Positions 56,807 through 64,000 of a stretch of 64,000 bases of DNA are shown here, piece by piece. The DNA comes from Chloroflexi bacterium AL-N1 (GTDB lineage Bacteria; Chloroflexota; Chloroflexia; Chloroflexales; Roseiflexaceae): assembly GCA_013122435.1 (NCBI GenBank), contig WYDT01000031.1:1-64000 (forward strand), read 5' to 3'. The position numbers were made by a program, and so were the translations under genes. Under the pieces are notes generated by a model, which made no database searches, was not told where the DNA came from, and saw only the letters and a program-made list of their open reading frames with translations. The first letter of the stretch is position 1. The number at the start of each line of letters is the position of its first letter.

Positions 56807-58363
56807 ATGACCGACCCATCAGGACATTGCCCATACATAGGTCTTAAACACAATCAATCTATACGATTTGCCTCCCCGACCTCAGAACATCGTTGTTATC
56901 TCAGTGGTGAGCCACTCAATATCCCGGTTGATCAGGCAAGCTTTTGCCTTTCACCCAATCATGTGCACTGTCCATTATACATGGGTTTAAGTGTGCCTAC
57001 AACTGCCACAACGATGTCTGAATCTGGCGAACTATCGCTGGGGATGCCTTCGCAAGGCTTGCGGGGCTGGCTCGCCACACTGTCACACCGTGATCGCTTG
57101 ATCTACACTGCGATGCTGATTGCTTTGATGATGGTCATCACCATCTACCTGATTGCTGGTGTCAATGCTCTGCTACGTGAGAACGGTATCATCGGTAGTG
57201 GGCCAGTCAGTGAGGTGACCGCACCAACCACCACTAACACGCCAACAATACAAACAAGTACAGGCATGACGCCTATGCTACCCAACGTGACCGAAGAACC
57301 CACGATGCCAACCCCAACAGCATTGCCAACCAACACACCATCGCCAACTCCAACAACAGAACCGACCAGAACACGACTGTATATCGCGCCAACAGACATG
57401 CCAACTGCAAGTCCAGATGTGTCACCAACCACGATAGGGACCCCTGAAGCAACACGCGAAACAGCAGAAACACCCACAATACCGTCGCCGACCTCCACAC
57501 GTGGGACAAATTCACCAACGACCACACCAACACCAAGTCAGGCAATAGCAACAACTCCGATCACACTCTACTTTGTCGATAGTGCTGCAAGGTTTTTTGT
57601 TCCGATACAAAGAAGCGTGCAAGTTCCTGAGCAACAGATCGCATCAACGGCAGTGCGTGAACTTATTGCCGGAGTCTCTGCACCATTACGATCACTTTTA
57701 ATCCCTGAAACACAGCTATTAGATCTCCAGATCAACAATCAGACCGCGCGGGTCAATTTTGATCGTTATCCAACCAAAGAGGATGATACACGTGGCCTAG
57801 AAGCCCTCGTCTTAACCCTCACAGAATTTGAGAATATCACTCGCGTCCAGGTACAAGTCAATGGGCAAAATATTGGTATCAATGGTACAGGAGCCATTGC
57901 ACGCCCTGTTGTCAATCCACTTGACCCAGATGGCCTACTTGCTCAAGCTCTGGAAATAACACCGCTACCGCTCTATTTCCTTAGCGAAGATGGTTATGAC
58001 GTGCGTGTTATGCGGATTGTTCCCAGAACAAATCAAACAGCAACGGAAACAATTCGTAAGCTTTTGGAAGGTCCGGGGAGTTATGACTTCGCGCTGCAAC
58101 GGGTGATACCTGAAAACACTGAGTTACGCGGGCTACGTATTGAGCAGGGCGTCGTCGTACTCGACTTTACCCAATCCTTTGTCAATGCGACTGATCGTGC
58201 TGCAGCCATTCACACCACTGCTGCGTCGCTGTTCACGCTCGCACAATCAACCGATGTAGAATTTGTGGGTGTACAGTTTCTCGTAGAAGGGCGTTCCCTT
58301 GCTGAATATTGGGGAAATGAGTATGGCAACATTTTCCTTCAGCCACAAATTAACCCACAGTAG
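56807..58363 (+). CDS. Membrane-anchored GerMN-domain protein with Cys-rich N-terminus
   Basis: A 518-residue single-pass membrane protein. The cytoplasmic N-terminus (1-60) has a Cys/His pattern (CPYIGLK, HRCYLS, FCLSPNHVHCPLY) found in several Chloroflexota membrane proteins, perhaps a metal site. One membrane span lies near 103-122 (LIYTAMLIALMMVITIYLIAGV). A long Thr/Pro-rich linker follows (about 140-245), then two GerMN domains (about 250-360 and 385-505; LYFVDSAARFFVPIQRSV, LYFLSEDGYDVRVMRIV). GerMN domains occur in spore-germination and envelope lipoproteins, but no sporulation genes are nearby, so an envelope or peptidoglycan-binding role is inferred. AAGGAG precedes the ATG. Confidence 0.82.
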   Translation: MTDPSGHCPYIGLKHNQSIRFASPTSEHRCYLSGEPLNIPVDQASFCLSPNHVHCPLYMGLSVPTTATTMSESGELSLGMPSQGLRGWLATLSHRDRLIYTAMLIALMMVITIYLIAGVNALLRENGIIGSGPVSEVTAPTTTNTPTIQTSTGMTPMLPNVTEEPTMPTPTALPTNTPSPTPTTEPTRTRLYIAPTDMPTASPDVSPTTIGTPEATRETAETPTIPSPTSTRGTNSPTTTPTPSQAIATTPITLYFVDSAARFFVPIQRSVQVPEQQIASTAVRELIAGVSAPLRSLLIPETQLLDLQINNQTARVNFDRYPTKEDDTRGLEALVLTLTEFENITRVQVQVNGQNIGINGTGAIARPVVNPLDPDGLLAQALEITPLPLYFLSEDGYDVRVMRIVPRTNQTATETIRKLLEGPGSYDFALQRVIPENTELRGLRIEQGVVVLDFTQSFVNATDRAAAIHTTAASLFTLAQSTDVEFVGVQFLVEGRSLAEYWGNEYGNIFLQPQINPQ

Positions 58364-58387
58364 TGGCTGACACGACATCTATGTCCC

Positions 58388-58753
58388 CTACTCTGAAGAT
58401 GCGTCTGATGTATGATTAGGCACACCAGAATGATGATGGTGTTGATCTGAAGCAGTGTTCAGGCAATGCTCGCAAATACAGAAGGGAATGCCATCCATGT
58501 ACTCTCTTAACAAATGCTCACGTGCACCACAACAACGACAGGTGCTCAGATTCTCGATATCATCAGCACGCCAGAGTTCAGGAGTCACATGTAGAGTGAT
58601 CTGTCCCCGATCATTTAACGAGAGCATACCTATTTTGACACAGGCTGCCGCAGGGAACACTTCAATAACGTGAGCAAAAATACGTTTCGAATGTAGATAT
58701 ATCTCATCGTCAATCTGGACATTTTGCATACGAGGATGTTGCCGGATTTTCAT
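58388..58753 (-). CDS. Small zinc-ribbon-like protein, unknown function
   Basis: A 121-residue protein that I do not recognise. The N-terminal two-thirds are beta-like (VQIDDEIYLHSKRIFAHVIEV). A zinc-ribbon-type cluster follows near residues 70-98 (CRCCGAREHLL, CICEHCLN), then a histidine-rich tail (DQHHHHSG) that may also bind metal. Its start overlaps the stop of the upstream gene by four bases (ATGA), so it is translationally coupled to it and is the last gene of the rseP-downstream operon. Confidence 0.7.
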   Translation of the reverse strand: MKIRQHPRMQNVQIDDEIYLHSKRIFAHVIEVFPAAACVKIGMLSLNDRGQITLHVTPELWRADDIENLSTCRCCGAREHLLREYMDGIPFCICEHCLNTASDQHHHHSGVPNHTSDASSE

Positions 58754-59052
58754 GCCATATTCAGCCGTTTCACTAAATCGTGTAATTCAGTTTCAGACAG
58801 ACAAAACGAGGGGTCATCCCCAAACATGAGTACATCGAGCACGTCTGCAATCAGTGGTTCACGTCCTTCTTCGTAATCTTCCGCACCAACTTCTTCAGCA
58901 TAAAAACGATCAAAGGCCCACGATGACAGAGAGGCATCGTCGATCTGTCCGGCCAAGCGTGCTTCAATGCGTTCAGTCAATAGTTCAGATGTCAAGACAA
59001 ATATGTGCTCATCCGGTTGTTCAACAGTCGTAGGTTTTGTTTGCTCTGTCAC
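58750..59052 (-). CDS. Small acidic protein, unknown function
   Basis: A 100-residue acidic helical protein. The pattern EARLAGQIDDASLSSWAFDRFYAEE followed by a leucine-rich acidic end (LSETELHDLVKRLN) resembles a widespread family of small uncharacterised proteins, some of which are annotated as immunity-like; I cannot assign a function. Start MTEQTKP; 37 bp separate it from the Cas4-like C-half, and its stop overlaps the next start by four bases. Confidence 0.7.
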   Translation of the reverse strand: MTEQTKPTTVEQPDEHIFVLTSELLTERIEARLAGQIDDASLSSWAFDRFYAEEVGAEDYEEGREPLIADVLDVLMFGDDPSFCLSETELHDLVKRLNMA

Positions 59053-59089
59053 GGAATGTATCCCTATCCTTATTTACTGCATGATAACG

Positions 59090-59602
59090 TCAGGTCAATG
59101 CATCATCACACTGGTCAAAGAAACCACAATTCCGACAGCGATAGACGTCATTATGGCTCCGTACACAATCAGTCTCATCCAGCAAGTCACGCATTTCTGT
59201 CACGATAGCCAGGACCCTATCACGAACGTGTGGAGTGTAGTCAAGACGAAACGTGTGTTCAGCATAGCGTAACAGTCCATAGGGAGGTCTAACACCGCTT
59301 GTTTCCTCGATAAGCAGACAATACACCGCCAGTTGCATCAGATCCGACTCGTATGGGCGCCGCGCCGTGCGACCCGGCTTCACTTCCACCGGTATCGAAT
59401 GGGTACGTAGTTCAAGGATGTAGTCTGGTTTACCAGTTACCCCGATACGTCGTGCAAATAGTGCTTTTTCGGGCTGTTGTGCATCAGTATCTCGATAGGT
59501 AATAGGCACCCACGGCAATCCGGTACGACGACGCAAGATGATTGACCAGATACCACACACGATGGCAAGAAGTAGTATTGCCAGAGTGAGCGAGATATGC
59601 AT
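59090..59602 (-). CDS. Cas4-like PD-(D/E)XK nuclease, C-terminal half, membrane-anchored
   Basis: A 170-residue protein with one N-terminal membrane span (residues 3-23) followed by the catalytic half of a Cas4/RecB-type nuclease. GKPDYIL supplies Asp60, VEVK supplies Glu73 and Lys75, and the QLAVY motif supplies Gln90 and Tyr94. Three cysteines at the end (C156, C159, C165 in CRNCGFFDQC) match the C-terminal iron-sulfur ligands of Cas4. The fourth cysteine and the metal-binding histidine are missing here but are present in the gene directly upstream. The ATG overlaps that gene's TGA (TGATG), so the two halves are coupled. No cas1, cas2 or CRISPR array is in the window. Confidence 0.8.
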   Translation of the reverse strand: MHISLTLAILLLAIVCGIWSIILRRRTGLPWVPITYRDTDAQQPEKALFARRIGVTGKPDYILELRTHSIPVEVKPGRTARRPYESDLMQLAVYCLLIEETSGVRPPYGLLRYAEHTFRLDYTPHVRDRVLAIVTEMRDLLDETDCVRSHNDVYRCRNCGFFDQCDDALT

Positions 59603-59853
59603 CAGGCCCCCACAATAATTAACACAATCACCAGAATGACAAGTATGATAGCCACACTCAATAACAAACTGCTTCCTGCAACCATCTGCCCATGTCGACG
59701 ATGGAGCATCTCACCACGCTCACGACGTTCAGGATAGAGTGGTTCGAGGCCAACAACACGGTGTAGCCACCAGGAACGCGCACAGTAGACATATTCACCT
59801 ACTTCACTGGCACGAATAGTCTGACGTTTTTTAGTTGTTTTGTGTTCACCCAA
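59602..59853 (-). CDS. Cas4-like nuclease, N-terminal half, membrane-anchored
   Basis: An 83-residue protein matching the N-terminal part of Cas4. RASEVGEYVYCARSWWLHR supplies the first iron-sulfur cysteine (C24), and GEMLHRRH (residues 47-54) supplies the metal-ligand histidine. The C-terminal 21 residues are one strong membrane span (LLLSVAIILVILVIVLIIVG). Together with the next protein it completes all Cas4 motifs, with two membrane spans between the halves. It starts 17 bp after the rseP stop, so it probably shares the rseP transcript. Stand-alone function is unlikely. Confidence 0.75.
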   Translation of the reverse strand: MGEHKTTKKRQTIRASEVGEYVYCARSWWLHRVVGLEPLYPERRERGEMLHRRHGQMVAGSSLLLSVAIILVILVIVLIIVGA

Positions 59854-59870
59854 AACTTTTTCCTACCAGA

Positions 59871-60974
59871 CTAGCCACCAGGAAGCACGGGTTGTCCACT
59901 GATCCAGTTGGCAACATCAGAAATAGTTACTACCACCATAAGACCCAGGACCATGATAAAGCCCACTGCATGGACCATGGCTTCTTTTTCAGGTGGTATC
60001 TTTTTCCCACGCCGCACAATCTCAATCAACGAGAACATAATATGGCTGCCATCCAGCGCAGGAATGGGCAACAAATTGATGACAAACAGATTCAGACTAA
60101 TCAGTGCTGTCCAATACCAAAAGCCCGTTAGTCCCTCGCGTTCAATAATCTCACCGGTACCACGTGCGATACCCACGACTCCGGCGACCCCACCTTCAGG
60201 TGGATCACTCTGACCGAAAAGGCCACCAATCAACTGCCCGATGCCATCCATAAACAAACCCAGAACCACAAATGTTCTGGTAAAACCCATGCCAATGGCC
60301 TGTAATGGACCAACCTGTTCTATCTCGTTGACATAGAGAATACCCAGACCAACACGATCTATACCATCTTCGGTGGTCCATGGCCCAGGGGTAACCTCAA
60401 GTGTCACAAGTTCTCCATCACGTTCTACCACCACATCAATGGGGGTACCCGCATTTCCTTCTGCCACAGCCGTAACAGCCGCAGTATCACCAGGTTCGAT
60501 AGTGACTCCATCAAATTCCATAAGTCGATCACCAGATGCAAAACCGGCAGCATCTGCTGGTGTACCCTCATAGACAGTATCGATCACTGTATCGACCGTA
60601 GAAGCCCCATTGACGGCAATCAGACCAGCAAAAATAACAAATGTCAGTACGAGATTCATCAACGGTCCTGCAATCAGAACCAGAATTTTTTTCCAGGGCG
60701 CCGCCAGGGCTAAACTACCCACACCATAGATCTCCTCACCTTCACCACCAAAACGAACAAACCCCCCAATCGGGAGCCAATTAAGGGTGTATTTGACACC
60801 CTCATGTTCGAAGAGGGTTACTGCGCGTGGAGGGTATCCGATCCCAAATTCATCCACTTTAATGCCTAGCCGACGAGCCGTGAGAAAATGGCCTAGTTCA
60901 TGCACCAACACTAACAGCCCTAACATAAAGATAAAGGCTGTCATAGTGACCAGGCCACCGATAAAGCTATCCAA
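59871..60974 (-). CDS. rseP: Site-2 intramembrane metalloprotease (M50)
   Basis: A 367-residue RseP/site-2 protease that cuts membrane-bound regulators such as anti-sigma factors. HELGH is at residues 25-29 in the first membrane segment. A PDZ domain lies at about 115-205, and the third motif is in NLLPIPALDGSH near 315 (LDGSH where many have LDGGH). Several membrane spans flank it. It is part of the pyrH-frr-uppS-cdsA-rseP group; dxr, often found between cdsA and rseP, is absent here. Confidence 0.93.
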   Translation of the reverse strand: MDSFIGGLVTMTAFIFMLGLLVLVHELGHFLTARRLGIKVDEFGIGYPPRAVTLFEHEGVKYTLNWLPIGGFVRFGGEGEEIYGVGSLALAAPWKKILVLIAGPLMNLVLTFVIFAGLIAVNGASTVDTVIDTVYEGTPADAAGFASGDRLMEFDGVTIEPGDTAAVTAVAEGNAGTPIDVVVERDGELVTLEVTPGPWTTEDGIDRVGLGILYVNEIEQVGPLQAIGMGFTRTFVVLGLFMDGIGQLIGGLFGQSDPPEGGVAGVVGIARGTGEIIEREGLTGFWYWTALISLNLFVINLLPIPALDGSHIMFSLIEIVRRGKKIPPEKEAMVHAVGFIMVLGLMVVVTISDVANWISGQPVLPGG

Positions 60975-61184
60975 AGGTGAACTCCTTCATTGTGCAGGCA
61001 CCTACTGACACGAGAGGAAACACATATACGCACCAGAAGGTGAACACAGTCTGAATATATTCAAACCTGCTTCATATATATTCTTTATAATAGGGTAGTG
61101 TACCCCATCGACCATGGGCTGTCAACCATTTAGACAGCTCCTGCAATGTGTCGCAAAGCCAAATAATAACAGATATGGAACCTA

Positions 61185-62087
61185 CTACGTGAGGATAGTA
61201 ATGCAGTAAAACAGGACTGGAGCAACGAAGAAAAGACTATCTGCACGATCAAGTAATCCACCATGACCCGGTATGAGATGACCAGCATCCTTGAGACCCA
61301 CTTGTCGCTTAAAAAAAGACTCGGCCAGATCGCCCAAAGGCCCCACAATACCACCAATCGCACCTAACAATGCACCCATCCCAAGTGAGACAGGCAGGCC
61401 AAAAATCGGTACAAATATGATACCCACCAGAACGGAGATCGCCATGCCACCCCAAGCCCCTTCCCATGTCTTCTTTGGGCTTAAAATAGGGGCCAATTTC
61501 CGCTGCCCAAAGGTACGCCCCACAAAGTATGCCATCGTATCTTGTAGCCATGTAATACCAAAGACCAGGTAAATCCAGGCAGCACCAGGGGGCATAGGGA
61601 GAAAACCCAGTAAGCCACCGTCTAAAGGGTATTCGAGTGATCGCAACAGGATAAAATGCCCCAACGCTCCGCCAATATAAAATGCTCCTGCCAGAGTCAA
61701 CGCCCAATCCGCCAACATTTTCGAGTGCTCTTCATACCGCCGAATCTCGACCACGAGACTCACGATGATCGCACCAAACATCACCAGTAAAGTGAGATCA
61801 AATGTCACATTCAGGGACTGTTTCAAAGCACTCGCAAGACACAATGCTACACCCACTGTATAACCAAGCATCAGACGTGGGCGATACCCTCCATGTTGGA
61901 GAATTGTATACAGCTCACGCAAGCCCACAACAGTAAGAATAGATACTACAGTGACTACACCCCAATAGCTCCACGCAAGTGTCAGCAACAAGGGGATGAG
62001 GATAGCAGCACTCAATAAACGTTGAAACAAGAAACTCCTAATCTTCCGAGAGGCCGCCGAATCGTCGTTTTCGCCGTCCATAGTCAC
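61185..62087 (-). CDS. cdsA: Phosphatidate cytidylyltransferase
   Basis: A 300-residue polytopic CDP-diacylglycerol synthase, which activates phosphatidic acid with CTP for phospholipid synthesis. The signature is near the C-terminus: [13 protein letters not shown] near 210, [19 protein letters not shown] near 250-268, and [12 protein letters not shown] near 273-284. The start (MTMDGENDD) overlaps the end of uppS by 50 bp in another frame; no later start exists before the first span, so the overlap is probably real. Confidence 0.95.
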   Translation of the reverse strand: MTMDGENDDSAASRKIRSFLFQRLLSAAILIPLLLTLAWSYWGVVTVVSILTVVGLRELYTILQHGGYRPRLMLGYTVGVALCLASALKQSLNVTFDLTLLVMFGAIIVSLVVEIRRYEEHSKMLADWALTLAGAFYIGGALGHFILLRSLEYPLDGGLLGFLPMPPGAAWIYLVFGITWLQDTMAYFVGRTFGQRKLAPILSPKKTWEGAWGGMAISVLVGIIFVPIFGLPVSLGMGALLGAIGGIVGPLGDLAESFFKRQVGLKDAGHLIPGHGGLLDRADSLFFVAPVLFYCITILT

Positions 62088-62757
62088 GGATCGCCTGCTT
62101 TAACTGATCTGGTCCAAAGTCGGGCCAATACGTAGGCGTCGTCCAATATTCACTGTAGGCAGCCTCCCAGACGAGGAAATTTGAAAGACGCCATTCACCA
62201 CTTGTACGAATAATGAGATCGGGATCAGGGACGGGGTGTGTTGAGAGATGTTCGGTGAGACACTGTTCATTAATGGCTTCAGGGGGCACACCATGTGCGA
62301 TAATACTACGTACAGCATCCACAATATCAGCACGGCCACCATAATTAAGCGCAACCGTCAGGATCAAGCGTGTGTTATCCTGGGTCAATGAGACAGCTTC
62401 ACGAATTTTGTGTTGCAATACTGATGAGAGGCTTTCTATTCTACCAACATGACGCAACTGCACTTGTTCTGCGTGTAACTCCCTCAACTGACTATCAATA
62501 AACTCGCTCAATATATTCATGAGCCCATTGACTTCTAAGCGTGGACGTTTCCAGTTTTCCGTGGAGAACGCATAGAGCGTAAGATAACGTACGCCCAGAT
62601 TCACGCACTCGATCAGAATTTTACGAATATTCTCCGTACCTGCCCGATGTCCAGCAAGCCGTGGGAGGCCTCGTTGTTTTGCCCAACGACCATTCCCATC
62701 CATGATGATAGCAATATGTTCTGGTACTTTGAGGATTTCTTGCTGTTCCGACGTCAT
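62038..62757 (-). CDS. uppS: Undecaprenyl pyrophosphate synthase
   Basis: A 239-residue cis-prenyltransferase that builds the C55 lipid carrier for cell-wall and polysaccharide synthesis. [17 protein letters not shown] has the catalytic aspartate. [42 protein letters not shown] and [14 protein letters not shown] are the conserved blocks. It overlaps cdsA downstream and lies 108 bp after frr. Confidence 0.97.
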   Translation of the reverse strand: MTSEQQEILKVPEHIAIIMDGNGRWAKQRGLPRLAGHRAGTENIRKILIECVNLGVRYLTLYAFSTENWKRPRLEVNGLMNILSEFIDSQLRELHAEQVQLRHVGRIESLSSVLQHKIREAVSLTQDNTRLILTVALNYGGRADIVDAVRSIIAHGVPPEAINEQCLTEHLSTHPVPDPDLIIRTSGEWRLSNFLVWEAAYSEYWTTPTYWPDFGPDQLKQAIRDYGRRKRRFGGLSED

Positions 62758-62819
62758 AGTTGTTCTTGTATTCTACATCAGATTGGCGACACCAGTAGCG
62801 CAAAACAAGCGACAGGCAG

Positions 62820-62837
62820 CCACCCCACAAAGGGTGG
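62820..62837 (-). terminator. GC hairpin between frr and uppS
   Basis: A 6-bp perfect stem (CCACCC / GGGTGG) with a 6-nt loop lies between frr and uppS. There is no T-tract, so it may modulate rather than end transcription. Confidence 0.3.
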
Positions 62838-62865
62838 GCCAATCGCACATTTGCATACCGTAGCT

Positions 62866-63423
62866 TTAGACTTCCATCACCTCAGCCTCTTTGGTCTCAC
62901 CAATCTGATCCATCTCACGTGTATAACGATTAGTTATATCCTGAACCCGCTCTTGTGCACGGTGATGCTCATCTTCCGAGATCTGCTTGTCGCTTTCAAG
63001 TTGTCGTAATTCATCGAGCGCATCACGTCGAATATTCCGTAGCGCGACTTTGCTTTCCTCAACCCGCGAACGCACCTGTTTTGTCAGATCACGGCGGCGT
63101 TCTTCGGTAAGTTGTGGAATTGCCAGACGAATGGTCCGCCCATCGTTAGAAGGGTTGATACCAAGCTCTGAGTTTTGAATAGCCTTCTCAATATCTTTAA
63201 TCGTACTGGCATCGTATGGCTGCACCAGCAACATGCGCGCCTCTGGAACACTGATACCTGCTAACTGATTCAGTGGCATCGACGTACCATATGCGTCAAC
63301 CGACAGATGTTCCACAAGCGCTGGTGATGCACGTCCAGTTCGAATGGTCGCTAAATTATGACGTAACGCCTCAACCGATTTTTTCATACGTGCTTCGGAT
63401 TCTCGTAAGACATCGTCTACCAT
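62866..63423 (-). CDS. frr: Ribosome recycling factor
   Basis: A 185-residue RRF that splits the post-termination ribosome with EF-G. The start at 63423 ([20 protein letters not shown]) has GAGGT five bases before it and gives the normal family length; a frame starting 12 bases earlier is less likely. [39 protein letters not shown] and the helical C-terminus ([24 protein letters not shown]) are typical. It lies 36 bp downstream of pyrH. Confidence 0.97.
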   Translation of the reverse strand: MVDDVLRESEARMKKSVEALRHNLATIRTGRASPALVEHLSVDAYGTSMPLNQLAGISVPEARMLLVQPYDASTIKDIEKAIQNSELGINPSNDGRTIRLAIPQLTEERRRDLTKQVRSRVEESKVALRNIRRDALDELRQLESDKQISEDEHHRAQERVQDITNRYTREMDQIGETKEAEVMEV

Positions 63424-63459
63424 AATCAACCTCACATTACTCGCCAGATGTGCATCTAG

Positions 63460-64000
<541 letters not shown>

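Noticed and set aside
59090-59853. CRISPR adaptation locus with cas4
   Set aside because: No cas1, cas2 or repeat array is present. The genes belong to the rseP transcript and carry membrane spans unlike adaptation Cas4.

Overview
The window looks like a chromosomal segment of a filamentous Chloroflexota bacterium of class Chloroflexia; base composition is near 50 percent GC by eye. The signs are tandem ELWxSDGT-repeat secreted proteins, PAS-STAS (RsbR-like) regulators, an F420-type LLM oxidoreductase, a B12-dependent acyl-CoA mutase large subunit, an XRE-nSTAND-WD40 protein, and the LP(L/I)(V/I) tails seen in Chloroflexia surface proteins. The genus cannot be fixed from the sequence. No rRNA, tRNA, CRISPR array or intact insertion sequence was seen.

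Layout. 1-7375: a two-gene McrBC-like type IV restriction candidate (EVE-AAA+ ATPase plus a PD-(D/E)XK/zinc-ribbon/HEPN-like nuclease), flanked on both sides by arrays of 8-bp tandem words. 7380-10626: a MIP18/DUF59 protein, an ArsA-type ATPase and a PAS-PAS-STAS regulator. 10671-25251: three tandem secreted ELWxSDGT paralogs, divergent from a giant XRE-nSTAND-TM-WD40 protein with three 12-bp direct repeats just upstream, then a secreted two-repeat protein. 25313-29671: a canonical membrane pyrophosphatase followed by a paralog that has lost its catalytic aspartates. 29672-35583: a gene-poor stretch with an LLM oxidoreductase, a BlaI-type repressor, a glutamine cyclotransferase, a four-copy 140-bp tandem repeat, and a 46-residue membrane protein. 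35584-41214: an envelope polysaccharide operon (GT39-like, GT4, UDP-sugar dehydrogenase). 41521-47420: a NACHT-like HEAT-repeat protein, a membrane-anchored response regulator/RodZ-like HTH fusion, and a membrane-anchored AAA protein.

47486-56575 is mainly housekeeping on the minus strand: acyl-CoA mutase, an SDR lacking two catalytic residues, fabD, fabH, rpmF, DUF177, a coiled-coil protein apparently starting at ATC, coaD, rsmD, an arginase-family enzyme and a phosphoesterase. 56807-58363 encodes a membrane GerMN protein. 58388-64000 (minus strand) holds pyrH-frr-uppS-cdsA-rseP (translation, membrane lipid and envelope functions). Its downstream end carries a Cas4-like nuclease split into two membrane-anchored halves and two small unknown proteins.

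Best candidates for undescribed biology: the EVE-McrB/dual-nuclease pair inside 8-mer arrays, the split membrane-anchored Cas4-like pair, the catalytically dead pyrophosphatase paralog next to an intact one, and the nSTAND-WD40 gene with its iteron-like promoter repeats. Motif positions and repeat counts were read by eye; no alignment or database search was run.
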